Part shown: positions 32,486 through 44,471 of the stretch, in pieces
Numbering within the stretch: the stretch's first letter is position 1
Layout of the letters: every line of letters begins with the position of its first letter
DNA from: Ophiocordyceps camponoti-saundersi (nom. inval.)
Taxonomy: Eukaryota > Ascomycota > Sordariomycetes > Hypocreales > Ophiocordycipitaceae
Length of the DNA: 64,000 nucleotides
Direction: 5' to 3'
Assembly: GCA_003339415.1 (NCBI GenBank)
Contig: PDHQ01000058.1
Location: 1-64,000 of the forward strand
Notes under the pieces: generated by a model
Seen by the model: only the letters and a program-made list of their open reading frames with translations
The model's database searches: none
Told to the model about the DNA's origin: nothing
Translations under genes and position numbers: made by a program

Positions 32486-34324
32486 ATGAAACTCATCAAT
32501 CACCTCACCGCCCTTCTCGGGCTCGCCGGACCTTCGCTGGCGTCGATTTATGTAGCTCCCTTCCACGAGAGGCAACAGGTCGGCCAAGGGTAAGAAGAGC
32601 CCTTCGTTTTTCATCGTCAGCTCTAACCCCGTTTCTTAGTTACAATACCTTCCTAGGTAAGGCAGTACTCAAGGACGTCATTTTGATAGAGCCGAGAATC
32701 AAGAGCATCAAAAGAGACGTCGGAAGCGCCGGCACCAACGTCACGGAGGAAAGCGTGGAGAAAGCGCCCATCAAGCCATTCACTGCCGAGGAAATCGATT
32801 TCCTCTCGAAGCCCATTGACTTGGCCAAGTATGCCAAGATGGTAAAAGAATACCGTGATGCTCCTGAACCATACGAGCCTCTCTTTAATAGCAAACTTCT
32901 GGACATCAGAGTCAACGGTACCCAAGTCAACGGCACCATCTCACGTATCTTCAGGAAAAAAAGACAAGGAAATCCGTATGCGGTGGATGGCCAGACACAA
33001 GAAGACATCAAATGCGCCAAAGGTGGCGACGGCACGATGACGAGGTGGACCGAGCATCACACGTCGTTCGCTACGTACGCAAAGTCTACGCAGATCGGTG
33101 CCGAGGCCTCCGTCTCCGGCTGGGGCGCAAGCGTATCTGCTTCGGCCAAACACCTCAGCCAATCATCCTTCTCGGAAAACAGCTTGACCTCCGTTTCAAC
33201 CATCGAAATCGACAGGCAGTTGAGTTCCGACGACGAACATAGATGGAACGTAGACATGATAGAGAGGGAGCTTGTTAGGAATCCCCGAGCAGATTACGGG
33301 GACAAGTATATCATCGGTAAGGCTGCCGAGATAATCTATCCAGCATCGCTAACGCCTATTGTCAGGCTTTGCCACCGGCGGGAGGATCAGAGTGGAAACG
33401 ACCATCGTGTCCACAAGCTCTGGATCGTCGACTGAAACTTCAGCCAGTCTTCAAGCTGCTGCCGCTTATTTCGGAGTGACTGGCAGCGCGGGCGCCTCTA
33501 CGTCAGTATCGTCGAGCGACTTGCAGGGAAAGGTGAAGGTTAAGACGCACGTGCGTTTCAGCGGTGATTTGGGCCGAGATATTTTCCCCGCGGCAACAAA
33601 CGATGGATCAGACCTAAGTGTTGCCGAGGCGGAAATTGCCGAGGCCAAGAGGATAATCGACCAGTTTCTTAAGCGACCTTGCCGGCACAGCTTGAAATTC
33701 AAGGCCCTTCTCGATGACTACGAAACGGTTCCCGGCCGGCCTGAAGGATTGGTCATCCCCGACTACAGGAATGCAAAGGCCGATGCCTTCGGCATCAGCG
33801 AGGAATTCGAGCGCATCACGCGAAAGGCCGACTTGTTGAAGCTCAAGGGCCATTTCACCAAGGACCAGACTCGGGAACTTACATGGGCCGTCCGGAGGAT
33901 GCAGAATGCTGCTCTCGATTGGCTGAAATCTCTTATTGCGCAACCTCACAAGTCGGAGGAAACGTCAAAAGCACTCATCGACCGCTTCAACAAAGAGTTC
34001 CACGATAAGTACCAGGACGACATGCATATAATCCAGATACGTGATGCCCTGGCAAGGGATTCCTTGTTCGCCACGGGAGAAGTTGAAGGGCCATGGTGCA
34101 AGCTTAGCATCGGATCGACCAAAAGCAACAACACCGGGTGGTATGATCCAGTCGCCAAGAAGTACACGTTGCGACCGGGGTTGGAAACCTGGGACGCACC
34201 GCAGCCCACGTCTATGGTACGATGTCCCCTCAGCGTAGCCAAGGCTACGGAGCAGGTGTATGGGACAAGCTTGACCCAGGTGGTATCCCCGACAAATATC
34301 CCTTATGTTCGACATTCCCCGTAG
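32486..34324 (+). CDS. Secreted MACPF-like (perforin-fold candidate) protein
   Basis: Three exons: 32486-32589, 32640-33316 and 33366-34324; introns of 50 and 49 bases. About 579 residues with a clear signal peptide (residues 1-20). A dibasic RKKR at 140-143 looks like a Kex2-type processing site, and NGT sequons precede it. The central part is Ser/Thr/Ala/Gly-rich with alternating polarity (about 180-330), and includes YGDKY followed after six residues by GG (254-266), which matches the spacing of the MACPF signature Y-G-x-H/K-Y/F-x6-G-G; the flanking Ser/Thr-rich runs sit where the two transmembrane-hairpin regions of that fold occur. The second intron cuts exactly inside this motif. Assignment rests on motif and pattern only; a pore-forming function is inference. 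Alternatives: another beta-rich toxin fold or a non-toxic adhesin. Confidence 0.75.
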
Positions 34325-34952
34325 CTAGGCAGCTTAGCTTAGCTTCTTTGTTATCACATATACGGATTGCTTAGGTATAAATTTATGCTCGTTCTTTGCC
34401 TCCTACATACATATGTATACCTACCTACCTAGGTAGTGGTGAAGCTGCGTGCTCGACAACGGCGCAGAATAGATCCCCTACAGTTCACTGGGTGTTCCGG
34501 TTCGCAAGTCTGGTCCCCCGCATCCAACGCCACTCGGCATTGAAGAGTTTATTACGACAAGCTTATTGAATTTTTTTAGAGCAGCAGAAGCAAGTTGAAA
34601 ACATAAATAGCACTCCCGTGGCCTAGTTTATGCCGCTTTTCTTCTTCTCCGTAACCACCTAGGCAAACTAGTTTAGTCTTTCTTGTGAGATTATTGGAGA
34701 TTTATACACGTTATTACCCCCCCAGTATTTACAGTAACACCTTATAGGTTGTAAGATATTATATCCGGCTTGCCCTGAGGAGGCTGAGGGTGAACTGTTC
34801 TTGTTCTAAATTTTCCATCTATTCATTTATGCAGTCGCAATTTCAAGTCACAGGTCTGTTGCTCGGAGACTCTTTTACACTCAAGACTTGTTCGCGGGAA
34901 TGGCCTATCAGCCCCATGTCTCGAATCTGATACCCCTTTCTTCTCCAGATTT
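34325..34952. other. AT-rich intergenic spacer
   Basis: Noncoding, AT-richer than neighbouring genes, with a CCTACCTACCTAGGTAGT motif near 34420. No gene recognised. Confidence 0.6.
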
Positions 34953-35516
34953 CTAGCAATAGTAATCTCGGAGGTTGGAGACGCCGTAAGAAACGGCCTC
35001 TTTCGCGAGAAAGAAGAAGCCGGTATTGCCTTTCCCGCAAGCATGCTGCAGCCCCCTCAAGAAGCCCGTGGCGTTGTACGCCCCGTGAGCACACGTCACC
35101 CCCGGGTTTCCGTAGCTGCAGCCGTAGGCGACGGCGGTCCCGACGGCGTAGGCCATGACACTCTCGAACCGACGTCCGTTGCCGCACAGACCAGCAAAGC
35201 CCTCGACCGCTTCCTCCGCATCCTTGGCTTTCACTTTCCAACCGGAACAAAAGTATGCATCGCCAGAAGGTGGCCCGTCTAGTATCGCCTTGGTTACGCT
35301 GCTTGTTATTTCGACACCTCGTCTCTGGGACTGGGACTGTTTGGGGCCGAGGTAGGACCATTCCGTGTTTCCGTTTGGCAAAAGACTCCCCTCGTACCAG
35401 CCGTCTCCGGACCCTTCAGGAAGTGGTCCGAATCTCGGCTTTCGCCCAGTTATGCTGGCGGGGTTTGCCTCTGTGATGATGGCAAACAGAGTTGCGAGGA
35501 ATATGGATGGTTTCAT
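34953..35516 (-). CDS. Small secreted six-cysteine protein
   Basis: 187 residues in one exon. N-terminal signal peptide (MKPSIFLATLFAIITEA). The mature part has exactly six cysteines at 90, 111, 133, 142, 160 and the final residue 187, consistent with three disulfides, and Gly/Tyr/Trp-rich segments. No family recognised. The profile (small, secreted, even cysteine number) is that of fungal effector candidates, but it could equally be an antimicrobial or wall-associated protein. It lies beside two other secreted-protein genes. Confidence 0.75.
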   Translation of the reverse strand: MKPSIFLATLFAIITEANPASITGRKPRFGPLPEGSGDGWYEGSLLPNGNTEWSYLGPKQSQSQRRGVEITSSVTKAILDGPPSGDAYFCSGWKVKAKDAEEAVEGFAGLCGNGRRFESVMAYAVGTAVAYGCSYGNPGVTCAHGAYNATGFLRGLQHACGKGNTGFFFLAKEAVSYGVSNLRDYYC

Positions 35517-36471
35517 GATGGGAAGAAGCCTGATGATGGATAGCCTATAGGTACCCAGATAGTTGCGAAAGAAGCAGAGGGAGGTTACAACGAGTTATAA
35601 GGAAACTGTCTGACAAGAGACTTTTGATCACCTTGGAAGTCCTCGTCTGTTTTCTCGTATAAGTAGTCAAGTTCGTAAGACTAAAGAGTTGAGCCGGAAT
35701 CGTACCATGGCAGCCTTATATGCCATCATCTCAACCTCTCTGAGGCGATCGATCGGTGCATCATCGCCAATACTTGAGGAAATCTCGTGAATGCAGCTAA
35801 CGAACAGACCAGGAAGGTCAAGCCTTGTTGCAGATAACAGGAAATTGAGTATCAATCGTATTGTTCTGTCTTACCCTCGTAAAGTCTAATGCCGCCGTTG
35901 GCTCTCGACACTGCTACCCTCTGTGCCTTCCATAACATCAATCCAGAACAGAGTGCTTCGAAATCGAAGTGGCACGACCTTGATCTATTCCTAGGACAGA
36001 TCGAGCACTGTAAACTAAACTTCGACCACAGTACTTACCATCTCGCCTCAGCAATCTCCCGTCGACATCGTAAGAGGTCAGACGTTGGTAAGAATCATCT
36101 GCCGTTGTACAAGGATGTCGTATTCGTATTAGGCCATTGCTTCGAGGACCGTTACCTACCTAGGCAGGACAGTCATGATTTGGTAAACTGCCGGGCCGTC
36201 TATCGGAAAAACACATGTACGCTTCGAGATATGATGCTTCAGCCTTCGTGTACATACGGAGTGCGGATAGATGGTTCGTCTTATTACGGTTAAACGCCTA
36301 CATAGCCTTATGCGATTCAAAGCTTAGTAAGACACTAGTCATCTTAGCCGGCATTCAGCCGGTGACACAAATCTTCAGCCCAACGCCCTAATTCCGTCAT
36401 CCGCGTGACTTCCCTTGCCTAGCAGTAACATTCGTTTTTTTTTTCGCGAGGTCCGGATTTCGCTGATCGAC
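35517..36471. other. Intergenic spacer
   Basis: 955 bases. A 134-codon open frame at 35889-36293 (plus) has no recognisable motif and ordinary chance composition; I do not annotate it as a gene. Contains a CCTACCTAGGCAGG word near 36158. Confidence 0.5.
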
Positions 36472-38199
36472 ATGGCCGATGCCGGTGACGATCTCAAGAT
36501 ACAGCAGCTCAGCAACTCTCTTCAACATTGGCTGACCTGGGACGCCGAGTACGAGGCTCTAAAGGAGGAGGTCGAGGCAGTCCCGGACAACCAGCCGGAG
36601 GCGTTGCACCGCATCCACAATAATTACGAGGGCGACCTTCTCCGTGATAGGGAGCTCGACGAAATTTTTGGGTTGCAGGATCCGCGGTCGAAACGGCAGA
36701 TCGTCAATATCTTGCAGCGGCGGATAGATTATGTGACGCAGAACCTCGAGACTTTGCGCAAGCAACTTTACGCCGAGCAAGCCGAGCGTGTCGAGGCAGA
36801 GGCACCCGCCGATGATGGCGAGACCATAACAGACGTCGTAGAGCAACTCGACGACGACGATAATGTTGTTTCATTTCGCCTAAGTCAATCGGGTGACGCA
36901 ATACCTGAGGTCTACGAGGCCCTAGAGAAGGCAGGTGTCGATGTCGTTGGAGGTGAAAAGCCAAATGGCACTTCGTCGCATTCAGATCCTCCAAGATCGC
37001 AACCGACATCACCACGCGCTTCTTCAGATTCACCATCAGTGCCCAAAGAAAATGCGACGGCCTCACAAGACGCGCTTCCTCAACCGCCGACCGAAATATC
37101 AAATTCACCTTCAGCGCCCAAAGAAAATGCGACGACCTCACAAGACGCGCTCTCTCAACCGCCGACCGAAATGTCGCGAAGAGCCAGACGTGTCGATGAA
37201 ATCATGAACAGAGCAAAGCAGCAAGAAAGCGTCAGCAAACAGGATCCAATTCTACCCGACGACGAGGATTCGGAAGACGCGGAACTGCGGCGGGAGATGA
37301 TCCAGTATGGCATGCGTGACATTGGCGCCGTCGTTGCTGAACTCCAGTTAGAAGAAGGAGAAGAGTCCGACTTTGACGAAGACATGGATGATACAGAGGA
37401 CGATGCCGAGGATCGTTATGGACGCTCCACTGGTCGCCTCGTCGACGATAGCTATCGGCAACGCATGCTCGAACTGGAGAGGAAATATGGCCTCAAGTCA
37501 CGCTTCACACTCCCTGCTGACGGCGAAGACCAGCAGTCTGAAACCGAAGACGACGAGGGCATCGGTCGCATCAAGGTGAAACGACAAGTCTCACCCTCGG
37601 CCTCGAAAGCTCTGCCGCGCAAGTCGAGCATCAGGGACAAACAAAGCGACGCCAAGAAGGGCGTGCGGTTTGCGGAGAGCTTGGATGTCGCTCCAGACGA
37701 CGAGCCTGCCGCCTCTACGACGGCGAAGAAGGAAGAGTCTGTGGCGGACCCCCTCGGCGATGTCGTTGAGCGATCAAGTTCCGGTGACAGCATCAAGCCC
37801 ACTCCGAAACTGAAGGCGCCTCACAAGCCATCGTGGTTCAAACAGGCGCGAGAATTGGCTGCTTCGAGTGAAGCAGTGCCTCTGAGTCCCTTCGATGCCC
37901 CTTCTCGTTTCATGGACGAAGAAAACCAAGACGCACCTGCGTGGCCCGATGATACTATCATGGTAGAGCAGCTGGTCGAGAAAGACCCGAGCTCCAATCC
38001 CAGGCCGCCCGATGAGCTTGATGATTTTATGAGCAGCAGCACTGTAGCCGACGAGCACCAGCGACTGCGCAAACGATTCATCCAACGTCAAGGCGGCTTC
38101 CTCGAGAAAGACTCGTCGCCCGTTGAGTATATGGACGACCCCGAAGAGATGGCCGCGCCCGTTAGCCGGTTCAAAGCGGCGCGGCTGTCCCGCCGATAG
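36472..38199 (+). CDS. URI1: URI/Bud27-type unconventional prefoldin
   Basis: About 575 residues, one exon. The frame is open upstream of 36472 but has no ATG there; the first ATG (MADAGDDLKIQQL) is used. The N-terminal 120 residues form the alpha-prefoldin-like coiled coil (HWLTWDAEYEALKEEVE, then a second helix QNLETLRKQL). A long acidic, Ser/Pro-rich region follows with the block MSRRARRVDEIMNRAKQQE and a very acidic run (EEGEESDFDEDMDD), which correspond to the RPB5-binding part of the family. The C-terminus (VSRFKAARL) fits the DUF3835 region. It acts as a cytoplasmic assembly factor for RNA polymerases and translation in known relatives. A 75-base tandem duplication sits inside (see repeat). 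Confidence 0.85.
   Translation: MADAGDDLKIQQLSNSLQHWLTWDAEYEALKEEVEAVPDNQPEALHRIHNNYEGDLLRDRELDEIFGLQDPRSKRQIVNILQRRIDYVTQNLETLRKQLYAEQAERVEAEAPADDGETITDVVEQLDDDDNVVSFRLSQSGDAIPEVYEALEKAGVDVVGGEKPNGTSSHSDPPRSQPTSPRASSDSPSVPKENATASQDALPQPPTEISNSPSAPKENATTSQDALSQPPTEMSRRARRVDEIMNRAKQQESVSKQDPILPDDEDSEDAELRREMIQYGMRDIGAVVAELQLEEGEESDFDEDMDDTEDDAEDRYGRSTGRLVDDSYRQRMLELERKYGLKSRFTLPADGEDQQSETEDDEGIGRIKVKRQVSPSASKALPRKSSIRDKQSDAKKGVRFAESLDVAPDDEPAASTTAKKEESVADPLGDVVERSSSGDSIKPTPKLKAPHKPSWFKQARELAASSEAVPLSPFDAPSRFMDEENQDAPAWPDDTIMVEQLVEKDPSSNPRPPDELDDFMSSSTVADEHQRLRKRFIQRQGGFLEKDSSPVEYMDDPEEMAAPVSRFKAARLSRR
37027..37176 (+). repeat. 75-bp tandem duplication within the URI1 coding region
   Basis: Two adjacent 25-codon copies, beginning SPSVPKENATASQDAL and SPSAPKENATTSQDAL. 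They are nearly identical at DNA level, which indicates a recent in-frame duplication in the disordered linker. Confidence 0.9.
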
Positions 38200-38663
38200 T
38201 AGAGTTCTTCTTGCAGTGGTTATAACAATCGACTTACATACCTTGCCCAGGTGCCGGCTCAAGATGTAGGGTGCCACTGTTTCTCACCATGACGGCATGT
38301 CCGTGAAGCTATTGATGATAGCCATGTACCGGAACGCGCTACGTTTTCAAAAAACAATAACGACAGATGGGCTGCAGCTTCTCAGTCTGCTTCCCTTCAC
38401 GATGCGGTTCCGAGATTGATCGTTGCTGGAAAGGGCTTCTCTGACGCCAGGCGTTTGCGTCTGCAACATGATGGCCTCGGCGTTCTTTATATCCCTTTAC
38501 ATTTATGAACGAGTATCGGTTCAGGAGGATTCAAGTCTCTAGAGATTATGGGGGAAACCCTACGACCTTGTAAGTTTAGAAGTTTAGCATTTCCTTGCGG
38601 CTATCGAGCTGTCTGACAAGATCGATCCTGAGGTGGTGTAGCCTTGTAGGTAACCGGCAGAAG
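38200..38663. other. Intergenic spacer
   Basis: Not AT-rich and not RIP-like, in sharp contrast with the retrotransposon that follows. No gene. Confidence 0.6.
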
Positions 38664-38668
38664 ACTTC
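38664..38668 (+). repeat. Target-site duplication, left
   Basis: ACTTC directly before the left LTR, identical to 44616-44620. Confidence 0.9.
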
Positions 38669-38812
38669 TGTTAAGGGGGTCCACGTGACCAGCCCCGCCC
38701 GACCTCGCACACGACCTAGCCTAGCTATCCTAGCCTAGACCTAGCATACACATATAATACACATATATCAGTGCACCTACCCGATAGCCTATGCCTACCT
38801 TATATTACTATA
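38669..38812 (+). repeat. Left LTR of the Copia element
   Basis: 144 bp, begins TGTTAAGGGGG and ends ACTATA (the expected terminal CA probably mutated to TA). Contains CCTAGCCTAGCTATCCTAGC. Differs from the right LTR mainly by transitions. Confidence 0.92.
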
Positions 38813-38850
38813 GGTTATGAGCGCCTATTACACGCTTCTGCTACGCTAAA
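38813..38850 (+). other. Primer-binding site matching initiator tRNA-Met half molecule
   Basis: Begins GGTTATGAGC immediately after the left LTR. This is complementary to the anticodon stem-loop GCTCATAACC of fungal initiator tRNA-Met. The following bases (ACGCTTCTGCTACGCTA) resemble the complement of the rest of that tRNA's 5' half if RIP-type changes (C to T, G to A) are allowed. Priming by an internal tRNA fragment is established for Drosophila copia. The tRNA sequence used for comparison is from memory. Confidence 0.7.
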
Positions 38851-41800
38851 GTTTACGATACCTTTATTTTCCTACTTTTAGGCTTATTTAATTAATTCGG
38901 AGCGCTATAGTATAACGGAAAATTCTATATATAAAATAAAAACGAAGAAAATTATTTTATATTAATTTTAGTAGCGAAAAATTTAACTAGCTTTCTTAAT
39001 CTAGAGGTATAATATAAAATAATAAGAAAAAGCGTAAAATACGATAAATAAGAATAGATAATTATATTTTTATCTTTTAGTAATACGAAGCTTAAGGGTA
39101 TTATAAGCTATATTAAGTAATATAAATCTCTTATAGTAATAGCCCGAATTAATAAGGTAAAATTATTTATCTTTAATAATAAAGTTCTAACTTAACTTAT
39201 CGATAAAAACGAAGCTATTAAATATAACGATAAAATAAAAATTATTATAGGAATTATTTTATAGTCCTTTTCCGGTAAAGTTATTAGTAATATTACCCGG
39301 CTTAGCTAGGATAAAAATACTATAATATATAATATTTATCTTTTAGCTAAGAAATAAGCTAAAATATTAACGAAGATATAACCTCGATATATTTTTTAAT
39401 ATTAATATTAGCTTAAGCTAAAAGATAATATAATTAAAAATTAGAGAGCTTTTAAAAAGGACTTTTAAGGCCTTTAAAATTAGATTATTATAGATAAAGA
39501 TATAGGGGCTAATTTTAAAAAAATACTATATATCTACGCTTAGAAAGCTATTAATATTATCTAAACCCTATACCCCGTTATTACTAAGAAGTAAAATTAT
39601 AATATAAATAACCTTTCTAAGTTATCTTTTAATAATATTAATATATATATTTTATTATAAATTACTAATTTTAAAATAACCTGCGATTTATTAAGCGGAA
39701 AAGCTTTTTCCGTAACTTAAAGCTAACTTTAGAAAAAGAAGCTAAAAAATAAAGGTAACGGTAATAATAATAATAAGCTAAAGCTATTATTATCGAACTT
39801 AGAGATATATATTATACTTTATATACCGAAGCGTACGAATATAATAAATAAGATTATAACCTTTTTTTATTATAGCTATAACGTTTATCTAAGAGGTTAT
39901 ATTTACTTAAAGGAGTAATATTAAGTTCTTTACTCTAAGCTCCGGCTACTACCTATTCTTAGGTAATATAAGAATAGTAACGCGAGTTCCGTAAATAATA
40001 GCACGGATATAATATTAATAGGGAAAAGTACTATAGCTTATATTATTAATATTACCCTTAAAAGTTATAATAGCTTTATTTTATAAAACGCTATAGTTAT
40101 CGATATTAGCTATATTTTATACTTTTTTAATAATAAGGGATAGTTTAATTAATATAAAGAATTTAATAGCCCTTATTATCTTATAGTATTAAATAGTAAG
40201 CTTTTATTTTATTACGGTTAAGGTATTATTATAATTAACGCTTCTAATAACTATTCGATTATATTTAAAAAGGTATTTTATAGTATAAATATCTTAGTTA
40301 ATCTTATCTCCGCTAATTAGCTTAATCGTAAGGAAATCTATATTAATAGCGAAAATATACGCTTTTAATAATAAGGACGTACTATCTATTACCTCTCTTA
40401 GATAAGAGGCGTAGCTAATATTATAAGCGCTAAGGCTTAGAAGCCTCTTATAATAGCTACCTTACTTAAGATAAAATAGGAAGTTAACTTCGCCGTAATA
40501 TATTACCGCCTCGGGCACGTAAGTAAAGATAAGATTCTTAAAGCTTATTATAAGTTTAGCTTTATAATTAATAAGAAGAGTATCTTTAAGTTATTTTACT
40601 ACCGCGCGTGCTAACTTAAAAAAGTAAATACTATAATTAGTTAAAATCTTACTATTTTACTTATAAGTTTCCTATAATATATTTTCTAAGATTTTATTTA
40701 ATATTCTCTAATAGCTTATAAAAGTTATCGGTATATATTTTACGGAATCGATACTTATACTAACTATTACTAAGTTCTTTTTATAAAAACTTATAATAAA
40801 GCTTTTAAATAGCTTAAAGCGTAAAAATATAGCGTTAACGCTACTATTAGCGGCTACCGTATTTAAGTAATAAGCTTCGATAATATTTTTAAATTTATAT
40901 AATAAAAGATTAAAGCTTAGGCTACTAACGAGGGCTTTATCTTACGATTTTATACCTCTTATACTCTTACTTAGAATAGTAAAGCCGAGCGTGCTAGCTA
41001 TACCCTTATAGAAGCTATAAGAGCTATTTATATTAAGATAAAGCTACCCGAGAAGCTATAGCTATTTTTTATCGACTTTAGCGCCTATATATAGAATATA
41101 TTACTATTATTAACTAACCTAAAAAATTAGAGCCTTATTAAGATAATAATAGCCGCGATCCGCGTTCTATATAAATATTTAATTAAATATATATAATCGT
41201 AAAGTTATAAGGTATATATTATTATCCCTCCTTAATATAGGATTTAGAGCGCTAAAATAGCCCCTCGAGCTAAGGAAAGCCGCCTTATCGGTATAGAAGG
41301 CCTTTACGGGCATATTTATAAGATATATCTACCTAAAGAAAATAAGATTATTAAGGCTAAAGATATTAGGTTTTATAACTTAGCTAATTTAAAGCTCGAT
41401 TAAATAGTTAAATACGTTATAAAGCCTAAAATTAAAAAAGATTAAGAAAATTAACTTAATAAAAATAAATTCTTCCGATTCGGACCTAATAATATTAATA
41501 ATAATAATAATAATAACGATAATAATTATAATTATCTTAGCGATTAAGGCTTATAAGAGCCTACTAATAACCTTAAAGTAGGAAATATACCTAATTTAAG
41601 TAATAAAACCGTAAGCCCTTTTTAATTTAAAAAACTAGCTACGCCTCCGAATACGATATAATTCCTTACGCCTAATTAAACGCCTTATAGTACTTAATTT
41701 AATAATCTAGCTAATAAAAAAGCTCCTCCGTAAGCTAAGCTAAGGAATAAGGTTATAATACTTATAACTAATCGGAAAACCTATTCTATAATAGCCGCTA

Positions 41801-44142
41801 TAGCTAAATTTACTACTAATACCGTTTTTAAAAATATTAATAAAGAAGAGGTAAAGATTCCTAACTTTATCTTACTAATTAACGCTATATTTAACGTTCT
41901 AATACTATTAACGCCTAAAAGCTAGTAGGATATTTATAAATAATCTAATTATCTCTCCTATTAGCGCTTAGTAATAAATACGGAAATTAAAGCTTTATAT
42001 AATCGATAAACTTAAGATTTTATTAATTAACTTATTAGTAAGTAAGTTTTACCTAATAAATAGGTATTTATAATAAAAACGCCCGAGAATAAAGCTATAA
42101 TTATTAAGGCATATTAGTACGTAAAAGGGGATAAAGAAAAGGCTTTATACTCTATTAAGGACCTTTACGCCGCTATTATATATCTCTTTTCCGTTTAAGT
42201 ATTCCTATCGATTATAGCCTCCTAAGATTTTAAATAGTAATAATTTAATATCGTAAATATATTTATTAACGCTCCTTATTAGGAGGAATTTTTCGTTAAT
42301 TAGCTATATCTCTTCGAAAATAGAATAAATCGAGTATATAAGCTTAATCGAGCTTTATATAGCTTTAAGTTATCTCCTACGATATAGTTTATATATATAA
42401 GTAAGGCCCTTAAACGCTATAGATAATAATAACTTAAATCTAAGTTTTATATCTATACCTATCTTAAGGGATTTATTATACTCCTTTATATTAATAATAT
42501 TATAATTATAGCGCTTATAGCTATTTTTATAAATAAGGGAAAAGGTATTTTAAAAAAATTATAAGATTTATATAATTTAAGTAAACTTACTACCTTCTTA
42601 AGCTTATAATTTTATAAAAACCGTACTATATATATAATTTATATATATTAAGAGAAATATATTACTAAAATACTCGAATTATTCGGCAAAGGCGTTACGA
42701 ACGCCGTATAAATACCTTAGCCGCTTAAGGTTAAAATATCCGCTAATTAGAAAATATAGCCGCTTACGATACCTTAAAAAGAATAGCTAAAGAGGATAGG
42801 TAATATAAATTATCTCTCTAATAATATAAGGCCTAACTTAGCTTTTACGAATAGTAAATTATACGAAGGTAACTTTAATCTAACCGCCTTATACTTTTTT
42901 ATATAGAAGAATTTAATATAATACCTTTATAATATAAAAAGCTTAAGCTTTACGCTTAAAGGTGCTTATAACTTTTAAGATTTAAAACCTTATATTTTCG
43001 TAAATACCTTCTTTATAGATAATTTATATATAAGATATTCGATAGCCGGATATATCGTTTTCGTTAGTATAAGCTCCGTATATTAGAAATTAAAATAATA
43101 AACGCTTATAATACTATCGTTAATAAAGGCCGAATTTATTAATTTAACGCTTATAAGTATAAGCTTAATTTAGATAAATAAGATTCTTAAGAACTTAAAG
43201 CTACTATAATAATAAACGCTTATAATTATATTTACTAATAGCTTTAACGCTAAAGCTATCGCCCTTAATAAGTTTAAAATAGCCCGAATAAGGTATATTA
43301 ATATATAATATAAATAAGTTATTAATCGCGTAGAAAAGCGATTCTTTATAATCTAATATATTAGCATAGCCGATATAGTTATAGATAGCTTTATAAAGCC
43401 TTTATAGCGTCTCTAATATACTAAATTTATTTATATATTATATTTTTCTAACTTAAAAATTATAATCTTACCCTCTAAGGCTAAAAATAATATAAAGGGT
43501 AGCTTTTATACGCTATTAGATAAGCTTAAGGCGCCCGATAATAAAGCCCGCGATACCCTTATATTACCTAATAATAAAAGCACTAATATTAAATAAACTA
43601 ATCGATCGAATTAATAACCTAATAAATAATATAATATAAGATTTCTATTACTAAGGGATCCTATACTTAAAGGGGGGATCTTAAGGAAGAAGAGTAATTA
43701 ATATCGCGTTATAGCTATTAATTAAGATAGGATAGATTATTTTAAAAAGGTAGGTATCGATTAAGAGAGGATAGATAAGGTATATCGCGATTAACGCCTT
43801 AAAAAGGCCTATCGCGATTATTAACCTTACTATTAGCTTAGCTTCGTGCTACCGCTAATCTTACGATATATGCCCTTTAATACGCCTCTAAGCGATTATT
43901 TCGGCCTTAAAAATATTAATAGTAGGCACTTTTAAGCCCCTTACTATTAAATATATTAATTTATATAATTTTAGCGGTATTTCCTTACTAAGCGATACGA
44001 ATAACGATACCTCTCTCTATATATATATATAGCTATAAGGCTTATAGCTTATTTTTAGCCCCTTATAAGAAGAGGAATTTTCCTTTAAATTAGGCCTCTT
44101 AATACCCTTTATATAAGCGTTTTAACCCCTTTTAATAGCTTA

Positions 44143-44212
44143 ATTTAACCTTCTTAATAGCTTAATTTAACCTTCTTAATAGCTTAGATTAGCTTATTTA
44201 AGGCCTTTTAAG
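44143..44212 (+). repeat. Short tandem repeats near the 3' end of the element
   Basis: About three head-to-tail copies of a 22-base unit containing AATAGCTTAATTTAACCTTC in the noncoding part before the right LTR. Confidence 0.75.
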
Positions 44213-44462
44213 AGCGGCTTAAAAAGGCTTATTTCTACTATTTCCTACTATTTCCTATACTAATCGACTAATCTAAAATAGAATAACTACTTCCGGGACC
44301 TAATTTTAATTTATCGGATTATTTTTTTATTATATTTTTAAGCTATTTAAGCCCTTTACCGGCCTCGTTAAGAAAAGCCTAAAAACGCTATTTTCTACTA
44401 TTTTATTATTTTCCGCGCTTTACGGTGCGGGATAACTATTTTCCGCTCGCTTAAGCGGGCCT

Positions 44463-44471
44463 AAAGGGGGG
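44463..44471 (+). other. Polypurine tract of the Copia element
   Basis: AAAGGGGGG directly abutting the right LTR, the standard place for plus-strand priming. A similar AAAGGGGGG occurs at about 43671, near the end of the coding remnant. Confidence 0.85.

Noticed and set aside
35889..36293. 134-codon open frame
   Set aside because: No motif, no signal peptide, ordinary chance length; left unannotated.
38813..44471. Intact retrotransposon genes
   Set aside because: Stops occur throughout all frames; only degraded motif remnants can be traced.
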